A program made the position numbers and the translations under genes. The notes below the pieces were generated by a model. The model did no database searches and was not told the origin of the DNA. It saw only the letters and a program-made list of their open reading frames with translations. Source: Hymenobacter sublimis (lineage in GTDB: Bacteria > Bacteroidota > Bacteroidia > Cytophagales > Hymenobacteraceae). Taken from it: a stretch of DNA of 64,000 nucleotides. Every line of letters begins with the position of its first letter. The first letter of the stretch is position 1. The stretch spans positions 3,064,001 through 3,128,000 of the forward strand of contig NZ_CP095848.1 in NCBI RefSeq assembly GCF_023101345.1. The letters are read 5' to 3'. Shown in pieces: positions 42,459-51,555 of the stretch.

Positions 42459-43104
42459 AGGTGTAAAGCAACACTTCAATTTCGGTGATGAGGCGATTCA
42501 CGTCCCGCTCGCTGGTCCCGTCGTAGCGGCCGCGCACGTGCCCGGCGCGGTCAACCAGAAAGACTTGCTGGCTGTGCAGGCTTCCGGGGTCAATGCTGGG
42601 TGCAAGACGGAACTCCTCAGTAGCTAACCGGGTAGCAACGGTTTTGTCACCAGTCAGGAAAAACCATTTGCCGGCAATGGCCCCGTACTCCTCGGCATAG
42701 CGCGCTAGCACCGCTACGGAATCGTGGGCCGGATCTACAGTAATTGATGCCAAAGCTACCCGGGGCTCCTGCCGAAACTTCTCCTGCACCCGCACTAATT
42801 GGCTGGTTACGCGCGGACAGGCGCCAGGGCAGGTGGTAAAGAAAAAATTAGCTACGTATAGGCCTTTCCGCTGCATCTCCTCCCCTGTCACTTCCCGGCC
42901 TGATTGCGACGCTAACCGAAAACCACCGATTTGGTGATAAACAGTATCGCGCTGCCACTTTCCCGCAACCTGAGTAGAGTCTACTCGGTCGGGCAGGAAA
43001 GTTGGCAGCGCGTAACGGTTGGTACCGAAGCTTTTGAGGAACAGGAAAGCCAGAACCGGGACCAGCAGAATCAGGCCCAACACTAAAACTTGTTGGGGCC
43101 GCAT
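42445..43104 (-). CDS. SCO family copper chaperone
   Basis: SCO proteins deliver copper to the CuA site of cytochrome oxidase subunit II, or act as thiol reductases for it. The 219-residue protein has an N-terminal anchor helix (about 4-24). The copper site is complete: CxxxC in TTCPGACPRV and the ligand His in GSLHSQQVFLVD. The thioredoxin-like fold is visible in VANFFFTTCPG and VALASITVDPAHDS. It follows the subunit IV gene by 4 nt, which fits a single operon serving the CoxB protein encoded upstream. Confidence 0.93.
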   Translation of the reverse strand: MRPQQVLVLGLILLVPVLAFLFLKSFGTNRYALPTFLPDRVDSTQVAGKWQRDTVYHQIGGFRLASQSGREVTGEEMQRKGLYVANFFFTTCPGACPRVTSQLVRVQEKFRQEPRVALASITVDPAHDSVAVLARYAEEYGAIAGKWFFLTGDKTVATRLATEEFRLAPSIDPGSLHSQQVFLVDRAGHVRGRYDGTSERDVNRLITEIEVLLYTYDHQ

Positions 43105-43108
43105 ACTG

Positions 43109-43450
43109 CTAGCTGACTAGGTTCTGTACTGCCTCGCCGATGTAGGAGCCTTCCGTAATCAAGGCCACGAGCAGCCAGATGAGCAAAGACATTGGAATCA
43201 AGATGGTCCAAATCAGGCCCTTCGTCTCATGCTTCAAGTGCATGAATTCAGCCACGATAAAGAAGGCCTTGAAAATGGTCAGGATGATGAAGATGGAATT
43301 GCGGAACGTGCTGGCGGGCATGATGTAGGCAATAACAAATTCCAGTGCCGTAATAGCCGAAATAATCCAGAAGGTTTTCCAGATCCAGGCGGTATTGGGC
43401 TTAGGAATTTCGCCAGTCGGAGCAGGATCGTGCGTTGCGTGCTGAGCCAT
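43109..43450 (-). CDS. Cytochrome c oxidase subunit IV family protein
   Basis: The 113-residue protein has three predicted helices (about 26-45, 49-70 and 78-100). The pattern IFIILTIFKAFFIVAEFMHL is typical of the small CyoD/CoxIV-type subunit of heme-copper oxidases. It should stabilise the subunit I-III core. It follows the main subunit III gene, but a 16-bp hairpin (43478-43514) lies in the gap, which may set its expression level relative to subunit III. Confidence 0.9.
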   Translation of the reverse strand: MAQHATHDPAPTGEIPKPNTAWIWKTFWIISAITALEFVIAYIMPASTFRNSIFIILTIFKAFFIVAEFMHLKHETKGLIWTILIPMSLLIWLLVALITEGSYIGEAVQNLVS

Positions 43451-43477
43451 GGTAATGGAGTAGCTAAGGAAGTAAAC

Positions 43478-43514
43478 ACCGGGGCGAACAACTTCAGCAG
43501 TTGCTCGCCCCGGT
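43478..43514 (-). terminator. Hairpin between subunits III and IV
   Basis: ACCGGGGCGAACAACT (43478-43493) pairs with 43499-43514 with one mismatch and a 5-nt loop. It lies 12 nt after the subunit III stop codon. The downstream minus-strand sequence (GTTTACTTCC) is a weak T-tract, so partial termination or 3' end protection is likely within the operon. Confidence 0.65.
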
Positions 43515-43525
43515 ACTCAATCAAA

Positions 43526-44296
43526 TTAAACGAGGTAGAAGAAGGTGAAAACGAACACCCACACCAGATCTACAAAGTGCCAATACAGGCCAATTTTCTC
43601 CACCATTTCATAGTGGCCGCGCTTTTCAAACGTACCGTTCGTAGTGGCGATAAACGCCCAAATCAGCAGGCAAACGCCCGAGAATACGTGCGTGCCGTGG
43701 AAACCGGTGATGAAGAAGAACAGATCGGCAAACAGGACCGGGCCGTACTGGTTCATGGCCAGGTTAGCGCCGTGGAATACCGAGCCATCGTTCATCAGCG
43801 TGCCTTCCTGGGTGCCGTGGATGAAGTGGCTCCACTCCCAGGCCTGGCAGCTCAAGAAGGTAGCCCCGAATAATATCGTCCACAGCAGCCATTTCTGTAC
43901 GTCCTTCTTGTCGAAGCGGTGACCAGCTTCTACTGCCAGTACCATCGTTACCGAGCTAAAGATGAGAATCATCGTCATCAAGGCCACGAAACCCAGCGGT
44001 AGGTGGTAACCGTGCAGACCGGGGAAGGCATCAAATACTTTCTCGGGGATGGGCCAGTAGTTGGACGAGAACTTGAAGGCTTCCGCCGTACCCTCGTACA
44101 CGCCGTGGCGGTGACGAATCAGACCATACGTGGTGAGGAAGGCGGCGAACGTGAAGGCGTCCGACAACAGGAAGAACCACATCATCAGCTTGCCGTAGCT
44201 TGCTTTGAAAGGCTCGTTCCCGCCGTCCCAGGTGCCGGTGCGCGGCTTATCCAGGGCGGAATCAGAAATTACCTGCGTCGTGGAAATGGTGGACAT
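43526..44296 (-). CDS. Cytochrome c oxidase subunit III
   Basis: The 256-residue protein starts at the ATG at 44296 (MSTISTTQVISDSALDKPRT). It shows about six to seven helices and the subunit III blocks KLMMWFFLLSDAFTFAAFLT, WLLWTILFGATFLSCQAWEW, GFHGTHVFSG and EKIGLYWHFVDLVWVFVFTF. It should bind the catalytic subunit and protect proton uptake. An adjacent 195-residue subunit III-like gene precedes it by 23 nt, so the cluster encodes two such proteins. The frame upstream to 44359 overlaps that gene and is rejected. Confidence 0.92.
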   Translation of the reverse strand: MSTISTTQVISDSALDKPRTGTWDGGNEPFKASYGKLMMWFFLLSDAFTFAAFLTTYGLIRHRHGVYEGTAEAFKFSSNYWPIPEKVFDAFPGLHGYHLPLGFVALMTMILIFSSVTMVLAVEAGHRFDKKDVQKWLLWTILFGATFLSCQAWEWSHFIHGTQEGTLMNDGSVFHGANLAMNQYGPVLFADLFFFITGFHGTHVFSGVCLLIWAFIATTNGTFEKRGHYEMVEKIGLYWHFVDLVWVFVFTFFYLV

Positions 44297-44319
44297 AGCG
44301 TGCGGGGGTTGACGAAATT

Positions 44320-44907
44320 CTAGTGGTTCAAAAGTAGGAACAAATACAGGTACAACCAAAGCGCGCCAAGGTAGTGCCAGTAGATCGTGACGTTGCCGAT
44401 GGAGAGCATCTGCCGGGAATGCACCTGATAGTTAAAGCTTTTACGCAATACGATCAGCAGAAAGATAAGTCCCGTAACCAGGTGAAATGCATGGACGCCG
44501 GTTAATACATACAGAAATGAGCCGGAAGGGTTGGCATCAGTGCCCGCAAAAAAGATGCGCTGCCCCACCAAGACGCCCCACAGTTCCCACTGCCCAATTA
44601 GAAAGGCAATACCTAGTACGGTGGTTAGGATAAGTGCCGTGCGCACTTGCTTGAGTTCATCCTTACGAGCCGCGAACCACGCCCACTGTACAGTCACGGA
44701 GCTAGCGGCCAAGATCAGGGTAGTAATCAGGAAGCCAAAGGGCAAATTGAATTCTAGCCAGTTGCCTTCGTTGCGCCGCACGATGTAAGCGCTGGTATAC
44801 GCAGCGAAAATCATGAAGATGCTGACCATCATCAGCACCAGCACAAACCGCAACGGGTGAATTCCCGTGGCTGGCTGCTTGGTGTTTAATGCTTCGGAGG
44901 AATGCAT
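44320..44907 (-). CDS. Cytochrome c oxidase subunit III-like protein (5 helices)
   Basis: The 195-residue protein is a short subunit III homologue with five predicted helices. The blocks are AAYTSAYIVRR, WAWFAARKDELKQ, TGVHAFHLVTGLIFLLIV and TIYWHYLGALWLYLYLFL. Short and long subunit III genes side by side are common in Bacteroidota caa3/aa3 clusters. It may be a separate subunit or replace part of a split one. It follows the heme O synthase gene by about 100 nt, a gap in which I see no clear signal. Confidence 0.9.
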   Translation of the reverse strand: MHSSEALNTKQPATGIHPLRFVLVLMMVSIFMIFAAYTSAYIVRRNEGNWLEFNLPFGFLITTLILAASSVTVQWAWFAARKDELKQVRTALILTTVLGIAFLIGQWELWGVLVGQRIFFAGTDANPSGSFLYVLTGVHAFHLVTGLIFLLIVLRKSFNYQVHSRQMLSIGNVTIYWHYLGALWLYLYLFLLLNH

Positions 44908-45009
44908 AAAGAAGAAATGAGTTGTAGGACAAAAGAGTGTCAGCTAGTAAACATGAGTTGGCGACGCTTTGTCCCGCTTCTCACGGCTTAGTTTGCACTC
45001 TGAACCTGA

Positions 45010-45864
45010 TTATATCTTATCCAGTACCAACGCTATCTGCACAATGGGCAGGTAGAGGAAGGAACCAAACATGATGCTCATGGCCGCCTTTTTACTGATG
45101 GTGCGCATGAGGTAGAAAGTCTGCATTAAGAACAATACTCCGCAAATAGCAGCTACCATAGGGTACGTAGTACTGGTCATGCCAAAGTAAAACGGCAGCA
45201 AGCTGAGCGGAATGAGTACCAGCGTGTACGTCATGATTTGAAACGCCGTGCGCAGGTCTTTTTTACCGGGTGTAGGCAGCATTTTGAAGCCCGCCTTCTT
45301 GTAGTCATCGTCTAGCACCCAGGCAATGGCCCAGAAGTGCGGAAACTGCCACATGAACTGAATTCCGAACAAGATCCACCCTTCTAACCCTAGGAAGCCC
45401 GTAGCCGCCACCCAGCCAATTAGCGGCGGCATTCCTCCTGGTATAGCCCCTACCGCTACACAAATAGGTGAAATTGTTTTCAGTGGGGTATAAATGAAGC
45501 CGTATAGAATTAGGGATATAAGGGAGAGAGCGGCAGCTACTGGGTTGAAAAAGTAGGCTAGCAAAGATAGTCCCGCTACTCCAAGAACTGCCACAAATAC
45601 CCAGGCCTCCCGAATACTCAAAATCCCTAAAGGCAGTGGCCGCTGAGCCGTACGCTTCATCATTTTGTCCAGATCTATCTCAAAGATCTGGTTAATGGTG
45701 TTAGCCGAGCCCGTAACTGCCAATCCGCCCAGCATCACTAACGCTGCCCGCCCCCAGTTCAGCTCATGAGCGCCCAGCAAGTAGCCAATGGCGCTGGAAA
45801 AGGCCACCGTAAGCGCCAGGCGAAATTTAAGTAACTGGAAGAAAGCCCTAGCCTTACTCATCAA
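45010..45864 (-). CDS. ctaB: Heme O synthase (protoheme IX farnesyltransferase)
   Basis: CtaB attaches a farnesyl group to heme b, making heme O for the oxidase. The 284-residue UbiA-family protein has about eight to nine helices. The first Asp-rich substrate motif is NTINQIFEIDLDKMMKRTAQ (55-74), followed by RPLPLG. The second region is IQFMWQFPHFWAIAWVLDDD with YKKAG following. It lies 51 nt downstream of heme A synthase, so the two steps of heme A formation are encoded together. Confidence 0.95.
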   Translation of the reverse strand: MMSKARAFFQLLKFRLALTVAFSSAIGYLLGAHELNWGRAALVMLGGLAVTGSANTINQIFEIDLDKMMKRTAQRPLPLGILSIREAWVFVAVLGVAGLSLLAYFFNPVAAALSLISLILYGFIYTPLKTISPICVAVGAIPGGMPPLIGWVAATGFLGLEGWILFGIQFMWQFPHFWAIAWVLDDDYKKAGFKMLPTPGKKDLRTAFQIMTYTLVLIPLSLLPFYFGMTSTTYPMVAAICGVLFLMQTFYLMRTISKKAAMSIMFGSFLYLPIVQIALVLDKI

Positions 45865-45915
45865 CGGGTGGAACAGAGTGCGCGGCGAGAAGATGCGCCA
45901 AACGGGGCCGCAAAG

Positions 45916-46998
45916 TTACGCAACAACGGCCGGAGTAGCCACCTGCCGCCGCAACTTCGTGGCTTGCCGATACGCTACTACAGCTAAAAACTGAGCGCCA
46001 AAGAGTAAGGTAGCCAGCGTGAGGTGAACGGGCTGCACCGCGGCCGGGAATGAGAAGTAGGCTAAAACAATGCCCGCCACTATTTCCCCTCCTATCAAGA
46101 CCAAAATGGCCGTGGCTAAACCATGTAGGCGGCGTGAGGGTAGTGTGTATAGCCGATACGCCAAGTATAAATTTATAAGCAGGAGCAGCGCCGAGAAAGA
46201 GCGGTGAAAACGAAACACATTGCCCAACTGCTCTACCCAGCTTCCTCGATTAAGGTAGTTAGCCGCCGAGGCAACCAGGTCAATTTGTTCACGCACCTGC
46301 GTACCCAATACAATCTGACCAAAAGTGAGCAATACAGCCAGCCACAACACACCAGATAGTCCTGTCACCTCTCGCACGGGACGCATTTCTGCTTCCAGCC
46401 CCCGCTGAGAGCGGTCAACGGCGTATAACAGCATAGCTACAATTACCAAGGCTAGGCCCATGTGAATGGTCACCATAATTGGCAGCAGATTCGTGGAAAC
46501 CACTAATGAGCCCAGCCAGCCCTGTACTCCAGTCAAAAGGAAAGACGCTAAAGCTAGCCAGAACACCGCACGGTCGCGGCGCCAGTAGGGTAAGGCAAAT
46601 AGCACTGTGCCAAAGACGAACACGCCAATCAGTGCTCCTACTAGTCGGTTCACGTATTCAATCCACGTTTTCACCGGGTTGAAATCAGTCTCAATGTACT
46701 GGGTAGGATGGGCAAAAATTTCACCAGCTACTTGATGAAAACCCAGGCGCTCCAGTTTCGCAGCCAACTTCTTGTTCTTTTCAACCCGTTGTGCAGTGTA
46801 TACTTCCTTATAATTAGGGGGTAGTTGGCTAATGTGCGTAGGCGGTACCCAACTACCAAAGCACTTTGGCCAGTCGGGGCAGCCCATTCCGGAGCCAGTA
46901 CTCCGAACTATACCACCAACCAAGATTAGAACGTACACGGCTGCTACCGTCAGAATTCCAACAAATCGGAAACGGCGCACGAATGTGGGAGTTGACAT
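45916..46998 (-). CDS. ctaA: Heme A synthase (COX15/CtaA)
   Basis: CtaA oxidises heme O to heme A. The 360-residue membrane protein has about eight helices in two repeated halves. The N-terminal loop contains GGIVRSTGSGMGCPDWPKCFG, with the Cys pair. Histidine-bearing helices include MVTIHMGLALVIVAML, FRFHRSFSALLLL and PVHLTLATLLFGAQ. The ATG at 46998 is followed by a basic MSTPTFVRRFRF segment. A terminator upstream (47122-47153) shows that it begins a transcript separate from coxBA. No exact TAnnTTTG box is found in the AT-rich upstream gap. Confidence 0.95.
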   Translation of the reverse strand: MSTPTFVRRFRFVGILTVAAVYVLILVGGIVRSTGSGMGCPDWPKCFGSWVPPTHISQLPPNYKEVYTAQRVEKNKKLAAKLERLGFHQVAGEIFAHPTQYIETDFNPVKTWIEYVNRLVGALIGVFVFGTVLFALPYWRRDRAVFWLALASFLLTGVQGWLGSLVVSTNLLPIMVTIHMGLALVIVAMLLYAVDRSQRGLEAEMRPVREVTGLSGVLWLAVLLTFGQIVLGTQVREQIDLVASAANYLNRGSWVEQLGNVFRFHRSFSALLLLINLYLAYRLYTLPSRRLHGLATAILVLIGGEIVAGIVLAYFSFPAAVQPVHLTLATLLFGAQFLAVVAYRQATKLRRQVATPAVVA

Positions 46999-47121
46999 GC
47001 TGAACGTGACTAAGCAAGAAAATTCATTATATAAACTGCTGAATCAGCTTTTTGCTTATAAAACTGAAGGGAAACTCATCTCGGCGCAGCCGGTCCGAAT
47101 TTCCCTTAGCGGAAGCAAATA

Positions 47122-47153
47122 AAACGGGCCGCCGTTGGTACAGCGGCCCGTTT
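47122..47153 (-). terminator. Terminator after coxA
   Basis: AAACGGGCCGC (47122-47132) pairs exactly with GCGGCCCGTTT (47143-47153) around a 10-nt loop. It lies 22 nt after the coxA stop codon on the minus strand and divides the respiratory cluster into two transcripts. Confidence 0.85.
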
Positions 47154-47175
47154 AGGAGGCTAGTGCTCAAAGCAC

Positions 47176-49035
47176 TTATTCCATTTCCTTCTCATATGGC
47201 AAGTTAGAAGACTGCGTCTGCGAGTATGGTATATGCTGGGGAATGAAGTCCTCAGCAGCACCAGGCTTGCTGTAGTCGTAGGGCCAGCGGTGTACGGCTG
47301 GAATTGCACCAGGCCAGTTGCCGTGGCCGGGTACTACCGGTGTCGTCCACTCCAGCGTCGTCGAATTCCAAGGATTCTCGGTAGCCCGACGACCACGGAA
47401 GATGCTGTAGAAGAAGTTGAAGATAAAAACGAACTGAGCGAAGAAGGCAATAATGGCAGCGGCCGAGATAAACTTGTTCAGATCAGCAAACTGGCTGAAG
47501 CTATCGAAGCCAGTCCAAGCGTAGTAGCGACGGGGGAAACCAGCGATACCAACATAATGCATCGGCAAGAACACCAGATATACACCGAGGAAGGTCAGCC
47601 AAAAGTGTACGTAGCCCAACTTCTCGTCCAGCATACGACCGAACATCTTCGGGAACCAGTGGTACACACCGGCAAACAAACCAAAGAAAGCCGACGAACC
47701 CATTACTAAGTGGAAGTGAGCTACCACAAAGTACGTGTTGTGCATCTGAATGTCGAGAGCAGCGTTACCTAGTACGATACCCGTCAGACCACCAGCAATG
47801 AACAACGATACGAAACCGATGGAGAACAACATAGCTGAGGTAAAGCGGATATTACCACGCCACAGGGTTGCCAACCAGTTAAAAGTTTTCACTGCTGAAG
47901 GAACGGCAATAATCAAAGTCAGGAACATGAAGACCGAACCCAGGAAAGGGTTCATACCCGTCACGAACATGTGGTGAGCCCACACAATAAAGGAGAGCAA
48001 CGAAATACCCAACAGGGAGCCAATCATGGCGCGGTAACCGAAGATAGGTTTACGAGCATTCGTAGCCAGAATCTCGGATACCATACCCATAGCAGGCATA
48101 ATTACGATGTACACCTCGGGGTGACCTAAAAACCAGAACAAGTGCTGGAACAGGATGGGCGAACCACCTGTGTTTGGCAATGCCTGACCGGCAATGTAAA
48201 TGTCCGAAAGAAAGAACGAGGTGCCGAAGCTGCGGTCGAAAATCAGCAGTAGAGCTGCCGAAAAAAGTACCGGGAAAGAAAGCAGACCAAGAATAGCCGT
48301 CAAGAAGAAAGCCCAGATAGTGAGCGGCAGTTTGCTCATGCTCATGCCTTGGGTACGCAGGTTGATAACAGTAGTGATATAGTTTACACCACCCAACAAC
48401 TGCGAAACAATGAACAAGGCCATAGATACCAGCCAGAATGTCTGACCAGCGCCCGAACCAGGAATAGCTTGAGGCAATGCGCTCAGCGGGGGGTAAATTG
48501 TCCAACCAGCAGAAGCAGGACCCGTTTCCAGGAACAGTGAAACGAACATAACTACACTGGAAGCAAAGAAGAACCAGTAGGAAAGCATGTTCATGAAGCC
48601 CGAAGCCATATCACGGGCACCAATTTGCAGCGGAATCAGGAAGTTGGAGAATGTACCCGACAAGCCAGCCGTCAGCACGAAGAACACCATGATGGTGCCG
48701 TGCATTGTCACCAATGCTAGGTAGAACTCTGGGTTCAGCTTACCAGCCTCAATCCATTTGCCCAAGAACGGAGAAAGCCATTCGAAGGTAGACTCGGGCC
48801 AACCCAGCTGCAGACGGAAGAGGCTCGACAGGGTACCACCAATAATTGCCCAGATAATACCTGTAATCAGGAATTGCTTAGCAATTACTTTATGGTCCGT
48901 GCTGAAGACATACTTCTGCAGAAAGCTTTGCTCGTGGTGCTCGTCGTGGTGCGCGTGCTCGTCGTGCGAAATACCCGGCTCGGTTACACCGGCGCCGCCT
49001 TGCACTTGCGCTTGAGTAGGAAGATTAGCAGCCAT
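47176..49035 (-). CDS. ctaD: Cytochrome c oxidase subunit I
   Basis: The catalytic subunit of the terminal oxidase, holding heme a and the heme a3-CuB centre that reduces oxygen. From the ATG at 49035 (MAANLPTQAQVQGG) it has 619 residues and about twelve helices. Key motifs are WFLGHPEVYIVIMP (CuB His, the D-channel Glu and the His-Tyr crosslink), VWAHHMF with two CuB ligands, and HNTYFVVAHFHLVMG with the heme ligands. The HPEVY form indicates an A1-type oxidase. The N-terminus is rich in His and Glu (DEHAHHDEHHEQ), possibly loosely metal-binding. A TTG at 49050 would add five residues. It is the last gene before a terminator. Confidence 0.96.
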   Translation of the reverse strand: MAANLPTQAQVQGGAGVTEPGISHDEHAHHDEHHEQSFLQKYVFSTDHKVIAKQFLITGIIWAIIGGTLSSLFRLQLGWPESTFEWLSPFLGKWIEAGKLNPEFYLALVTMHGTIMVFFVLTAGLSGTFSNFLIPLQIGARDMASGFMNMLSYWFFFASSVVMFVSLFLETGPASAGWTIYPPLSALPQAIPGSGAGQTFWLVSMALFIVSQLLGGVNYITTVINLRTQGMSMSKLPLTIWAFFLTAILGLLSFPVLFSAALLLIFDRSFGTSFFLSDIYIAGQALPNTGGSPILFQHLFWFLGHPEVYIVIMPAMGMVSEILATNARKPIFGYRAMIGSLLGISLLSFIVWAHHMFVTGMNPFLGSVFMFLTLIIAVPSAVKTFNWLATLWRGNIRFTSAMLFSIGFVSLFIAGGLTGIVLGNAALDIQMHNTYFVVAHFHLVMGSSAFFGLFAGVYHWFPKMFGRMLDEKLGYVHFWLTFLGVYLVFLPMHYVGIAGFPRRYYAWTGFDSFSQFADLNKFISAAAIIAFFAQFVFIFNFFYSIFRGRRATENPWNSTTLEWTTPVVPGHGNWPGAIPAVHRWPYDYSKPGAAEDFIPQHIPYSQTQSSNLPYEKEME

Positions 49036-49060
49036 AGTAGAAGCGTGCAATTAAATGAGA

Positions 49061-50131
49061 TTAGAGCGAAGCCTTGGCCGTAGCAGGAACTACAGCCGCC
49101 GCAGCTGGAGTAGTTTCTTTTTCAACCAGTTTATCCGACTTCTGTTTAAAGCTAGCCAGTACATCGGGATTTTGCTCCGAGAAAGACTTCTGCTGGGCAA
49201 ACCAAGCAACATAGTCATCTGGTTCATCCACTACAATGTTCAGCTTCATAGCGAAGTGGCCACGTCCGCAAATCTGGTTGCAAGCCAATTCATAAGTGAA
49301 TTTTGGATTGCCAGTTTGAGCACGCATTTCGTCAGTTGTCATGGTAGGCGTAAACCAGAACTTAGTCGGCATGCCAGGTACAGCGTACATCTGCACACGG
49401 AAATGAGGCATGTAGACAGCGTGCAGCACATCACGCGAACGAATCTTCAATAGCACTGGATGTCCCTTGGGAACGTGAATTTCAGGTGCCACGAAATCGT
49501 CGATGCCGTTTTGGTCGCTTAGGTCAAAACCAAACTCGTTGGTAGCATCAATCAGACGATAGTTAACTACACCAAGCTTCTGGTCGCGGCCGGGGTACCG
49601 AACTAACCAGTTAAACTGCTTGCCCATAACCTCTACCACTACGGCGTCCTTAGGAGCCGGACCAGTGATACGCGTCCATTCTTTCCAACCAGCGAATACC
49701 AAGCCTGCCATTACAATGGCAGGAATCAGCGTCCAGATTACTTCGATTTTGTTGTTATGTGGGAAGAAGAAAGCCCGACGGCCTTCCTTATGCTGATACT
49801 TGTAAGAATACACGAACAGCAATACCTGGGTCAGCGTGAACACAATGCCCAGGATAATCATGGTAGTCCAAAACATCCGTTCGGTGGCATGACCGTGTAC
49901 GGAAGCAATGGGTGGGTTCATCTTATCGTAGTTGTCAGCAAAAGACCACGCAAAAGCAGCTCCTCCAACAACTAGGAATATGATGAAAAGAATGGCGTTT
50001 ACACGGTTGCTAACCCCTACTTCTCGGGTTGAGCTACCCGAAAAGATTGAAGTTAGAATCTGGAGGCGGAACAGCAGGCCAAACACGACCAGCAGCAACA
50101 CCAGCACCAGAAGAATACCAAGAGTAGTCAT
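49061..50131 (-). CDS. ctaC: Cytochrome c oxidase subunit II
   Basis: This subunit holds the binuclear CuA centre that receives electrons for the oxidase. The 356-residue protein begins MTTLGILLVLVLLLVVFGLL. It has four helices in the N-terminal half, two more than the standard subunit II. The periplasmic cupredoxin domain contains the CuA motif CNQICGRGHFAMKL, with earlier ligand His in RDVLHAVYMPHF. No cytochrome c domain is fused, so an external electron donor or direct contact with ActE is needed. It follows actF by 86 nt and precedes coxA by 25 nt. Confidence 0.95.
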   Translation of the reverse strand: MTTLGILLVLVLLLVVFGLLFRLQILTSIFSGSSTREVGVSNRVNAILFIIFLVVGGAAFAWSFADNYDKMNPPIASVHGHATERMFWTTMIILGIVFTLTQVLLFVYSYKYQHKEGRRAFFFPHNNKIEVIWTLIPAIVMAGLVFAGWKEWTRITGPAPKDAVVVEVMGKQFNWLVRYPGRDQKLGVVNYRLIDATNEFGFDLSDQNGIDDFVAPEIHVPKGHPVLLKIRSRDVLHAVYMPHFRVQMYAVPGMPTKFWFTPTMTTDEMRAQTGNPKFTYELACNQICGRGHFAMKLNIVVDEPDDYVAWFAQQKSFSEQNPDVLASFKQKSDKLVEKETTPAAAAVVPATAKASL

Positions 50132-50217
50132 TATCAGGAGGTAGAAGTGAGTACTGAGAGCGAGTGGTGAGAAGAGAAGAGCTTCATTCCTCTCCACTCC
50201 CAACTCAGCGGCTGAAA

Positions 50218-51546
50218 TCAGGTGGTGTGGTGGACGCTTTCATCCAAGAACGGATGGTGAACCGGTACTAAGGACGCCTGAGAAAGGCGCTTCGTCATTA
50301 GAAGCAAGAATGCACCAAGGAAGATCAAAGCCGTGCCAATCTCAATTACAAACCCGTTTTCGGCCTTCATCGTTCCGGGCATCAGCATTAGATAGAAGTC
50401 CGACCAGTGACCAATTAGAATAGCAATGCTTACAATTTTGAGCATGATCATTTGCCGCTTTGCATCCCGAGTCATGAGCACTAGAAAGGGGAATGCAAAG
50501 TTGATAATCAGGTTGCCAAAGAACATCCAAGTATACTGGCCGTTGAAGCCGCCTAAGCGCTGATTGTAATACACTGATTCTTCAGGCAGGTTAGCATACC
50601 AGATCAGCATGAACTGGGAGAACCACACGTAGGTCCAGAAGATGCTGAAGCCAAACATGAACTTACCTAAGTCGTGCAAGTGGCCTTCTTTCACAAAACG
50701 CAGGTAGCCGGCTTGCTTAAGCAGAATGGTGCACAGTGTTACGGCAGCAATACCTGATACCCACCAAGAGGCGAATACGTACCAGCCGAACATAGTAGAA
50801 AACCAGTGCGTGTCAACCGACATTACCCAGTCCCAGGCGGAAATCGACGACGTAACCGCGTAGATAACTAGGAACAAAGCCGAGACATTGATGCTCTTGT
50901 GAAAGTACTCAGTACCACCATTTAGGTCTTCGGCCAATGATAGGTCACGCAGGCGTTTAGTGAAGAACGCCCACAGGCCTAGGAACAAGACCATCCGAAT
51001 CAGATAGAACGGAATATTCAAGAACCCCGACTTACCAGCAATAATTGCGTCGTAGTTGGCATTGCCTTTTTCCATGATGCCAGGCATCGTCCAATGGAAG
51101 ATGTCATTGTTAATCAAGCTTACCAGAAATACGGCAACCATGATTACCAAGCCAGGAAGCAGCCAAGCACTAAGTGCTTCGTTGATACGCTTAATCAGCA
51201 CCGACCAGCCAGCGTAAGCGACATACTGAATAGCCATGAACACCGTACCAATGGCTGAAACGCCGGTAAAGAATACGTTGTTATGCCAAAGGCTTACGAT
51301 AAGGCGTTTCAGCCAAGCGGGGCTACCGTGGTGACCAGCAGCGGGGCCGGCCCCGTGGCTAGTAGCGCCATGCGCAGCTGCGGCACCTTCGTGGTGCTCA
51401 GCGCCAATTCCTAAAGCAGCCAGCAATAAGCCGATTGCTAGAACAATGACACCGGCTACGATGATCAGGATAAACTTTTTACGAGCATTCGGCGAAACCT
51501 CCAGGTATTCAGCCGTAACGCTTTCGTGATGCGTCAGAGTTGCCAT
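50218..51546 (-). CDS. actF: Alternative complex III subunit ActF
   Basis: ActF is a NrfD-like integral membrane subunit of alternative complex III, which oxidises menaquinol. The 442-residue protein has a cytoplasmic N-terminus (MATLTHHESVTAEYLEVSPN), one helix and a His/Gly/Ala-rich loop (HHEGAAAAHGATSHGAG). About nine more helices follow. The blocks SAWDWVMSVDTHWFSTMFGW and FGFSIFWTYVWFSQFMLIWY are characteristic. It forms a membrane pair with ActC and may take part in quinol binding or proton movement. It lies 9 nt after actE. Confidence 0.93.
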   Translation of the reverse strand: MATLTHHESVTAEYLEVSPNARKKFILIIVAGVIVLAIGLLLAALGIGAEHHEGAAAAHGATSHGAGPAAGHHGSPAWLKRLIVSLWHNNVFFTGVSAIGTVFMAIQYVAYAGWSVLIKRINEALSAWLLPGLVIMVAVFLVSLINNDIFHWTMPGIMEKGNANYDAIIAGKSGFLNIPFYLIRMVLFLGLWAFFTKRLRDLSLAEDLNGGTEYFHKSINVSALFLVIYAVTSSISAWDWVMSVDTHWFSTMFGWYVFASWWVSGIAAVTLCTILLKQAGYLRFVKEGHLHDLGKFMFGFSIFWTYVWFSQFMLIWYANLPEESVYYNQRLGGFNGQYTWMFFGNLIINFAFPFLVLMTRDAKRQMIMLKIVSIAILIGHWSDFYLMLMPGTMKAENGFVIEIGTALIFLGAFLLLMTKRLSQASLVPVHHPFLDESVHHTT

Positions 51547-51555
51547 AGGAGTAGA

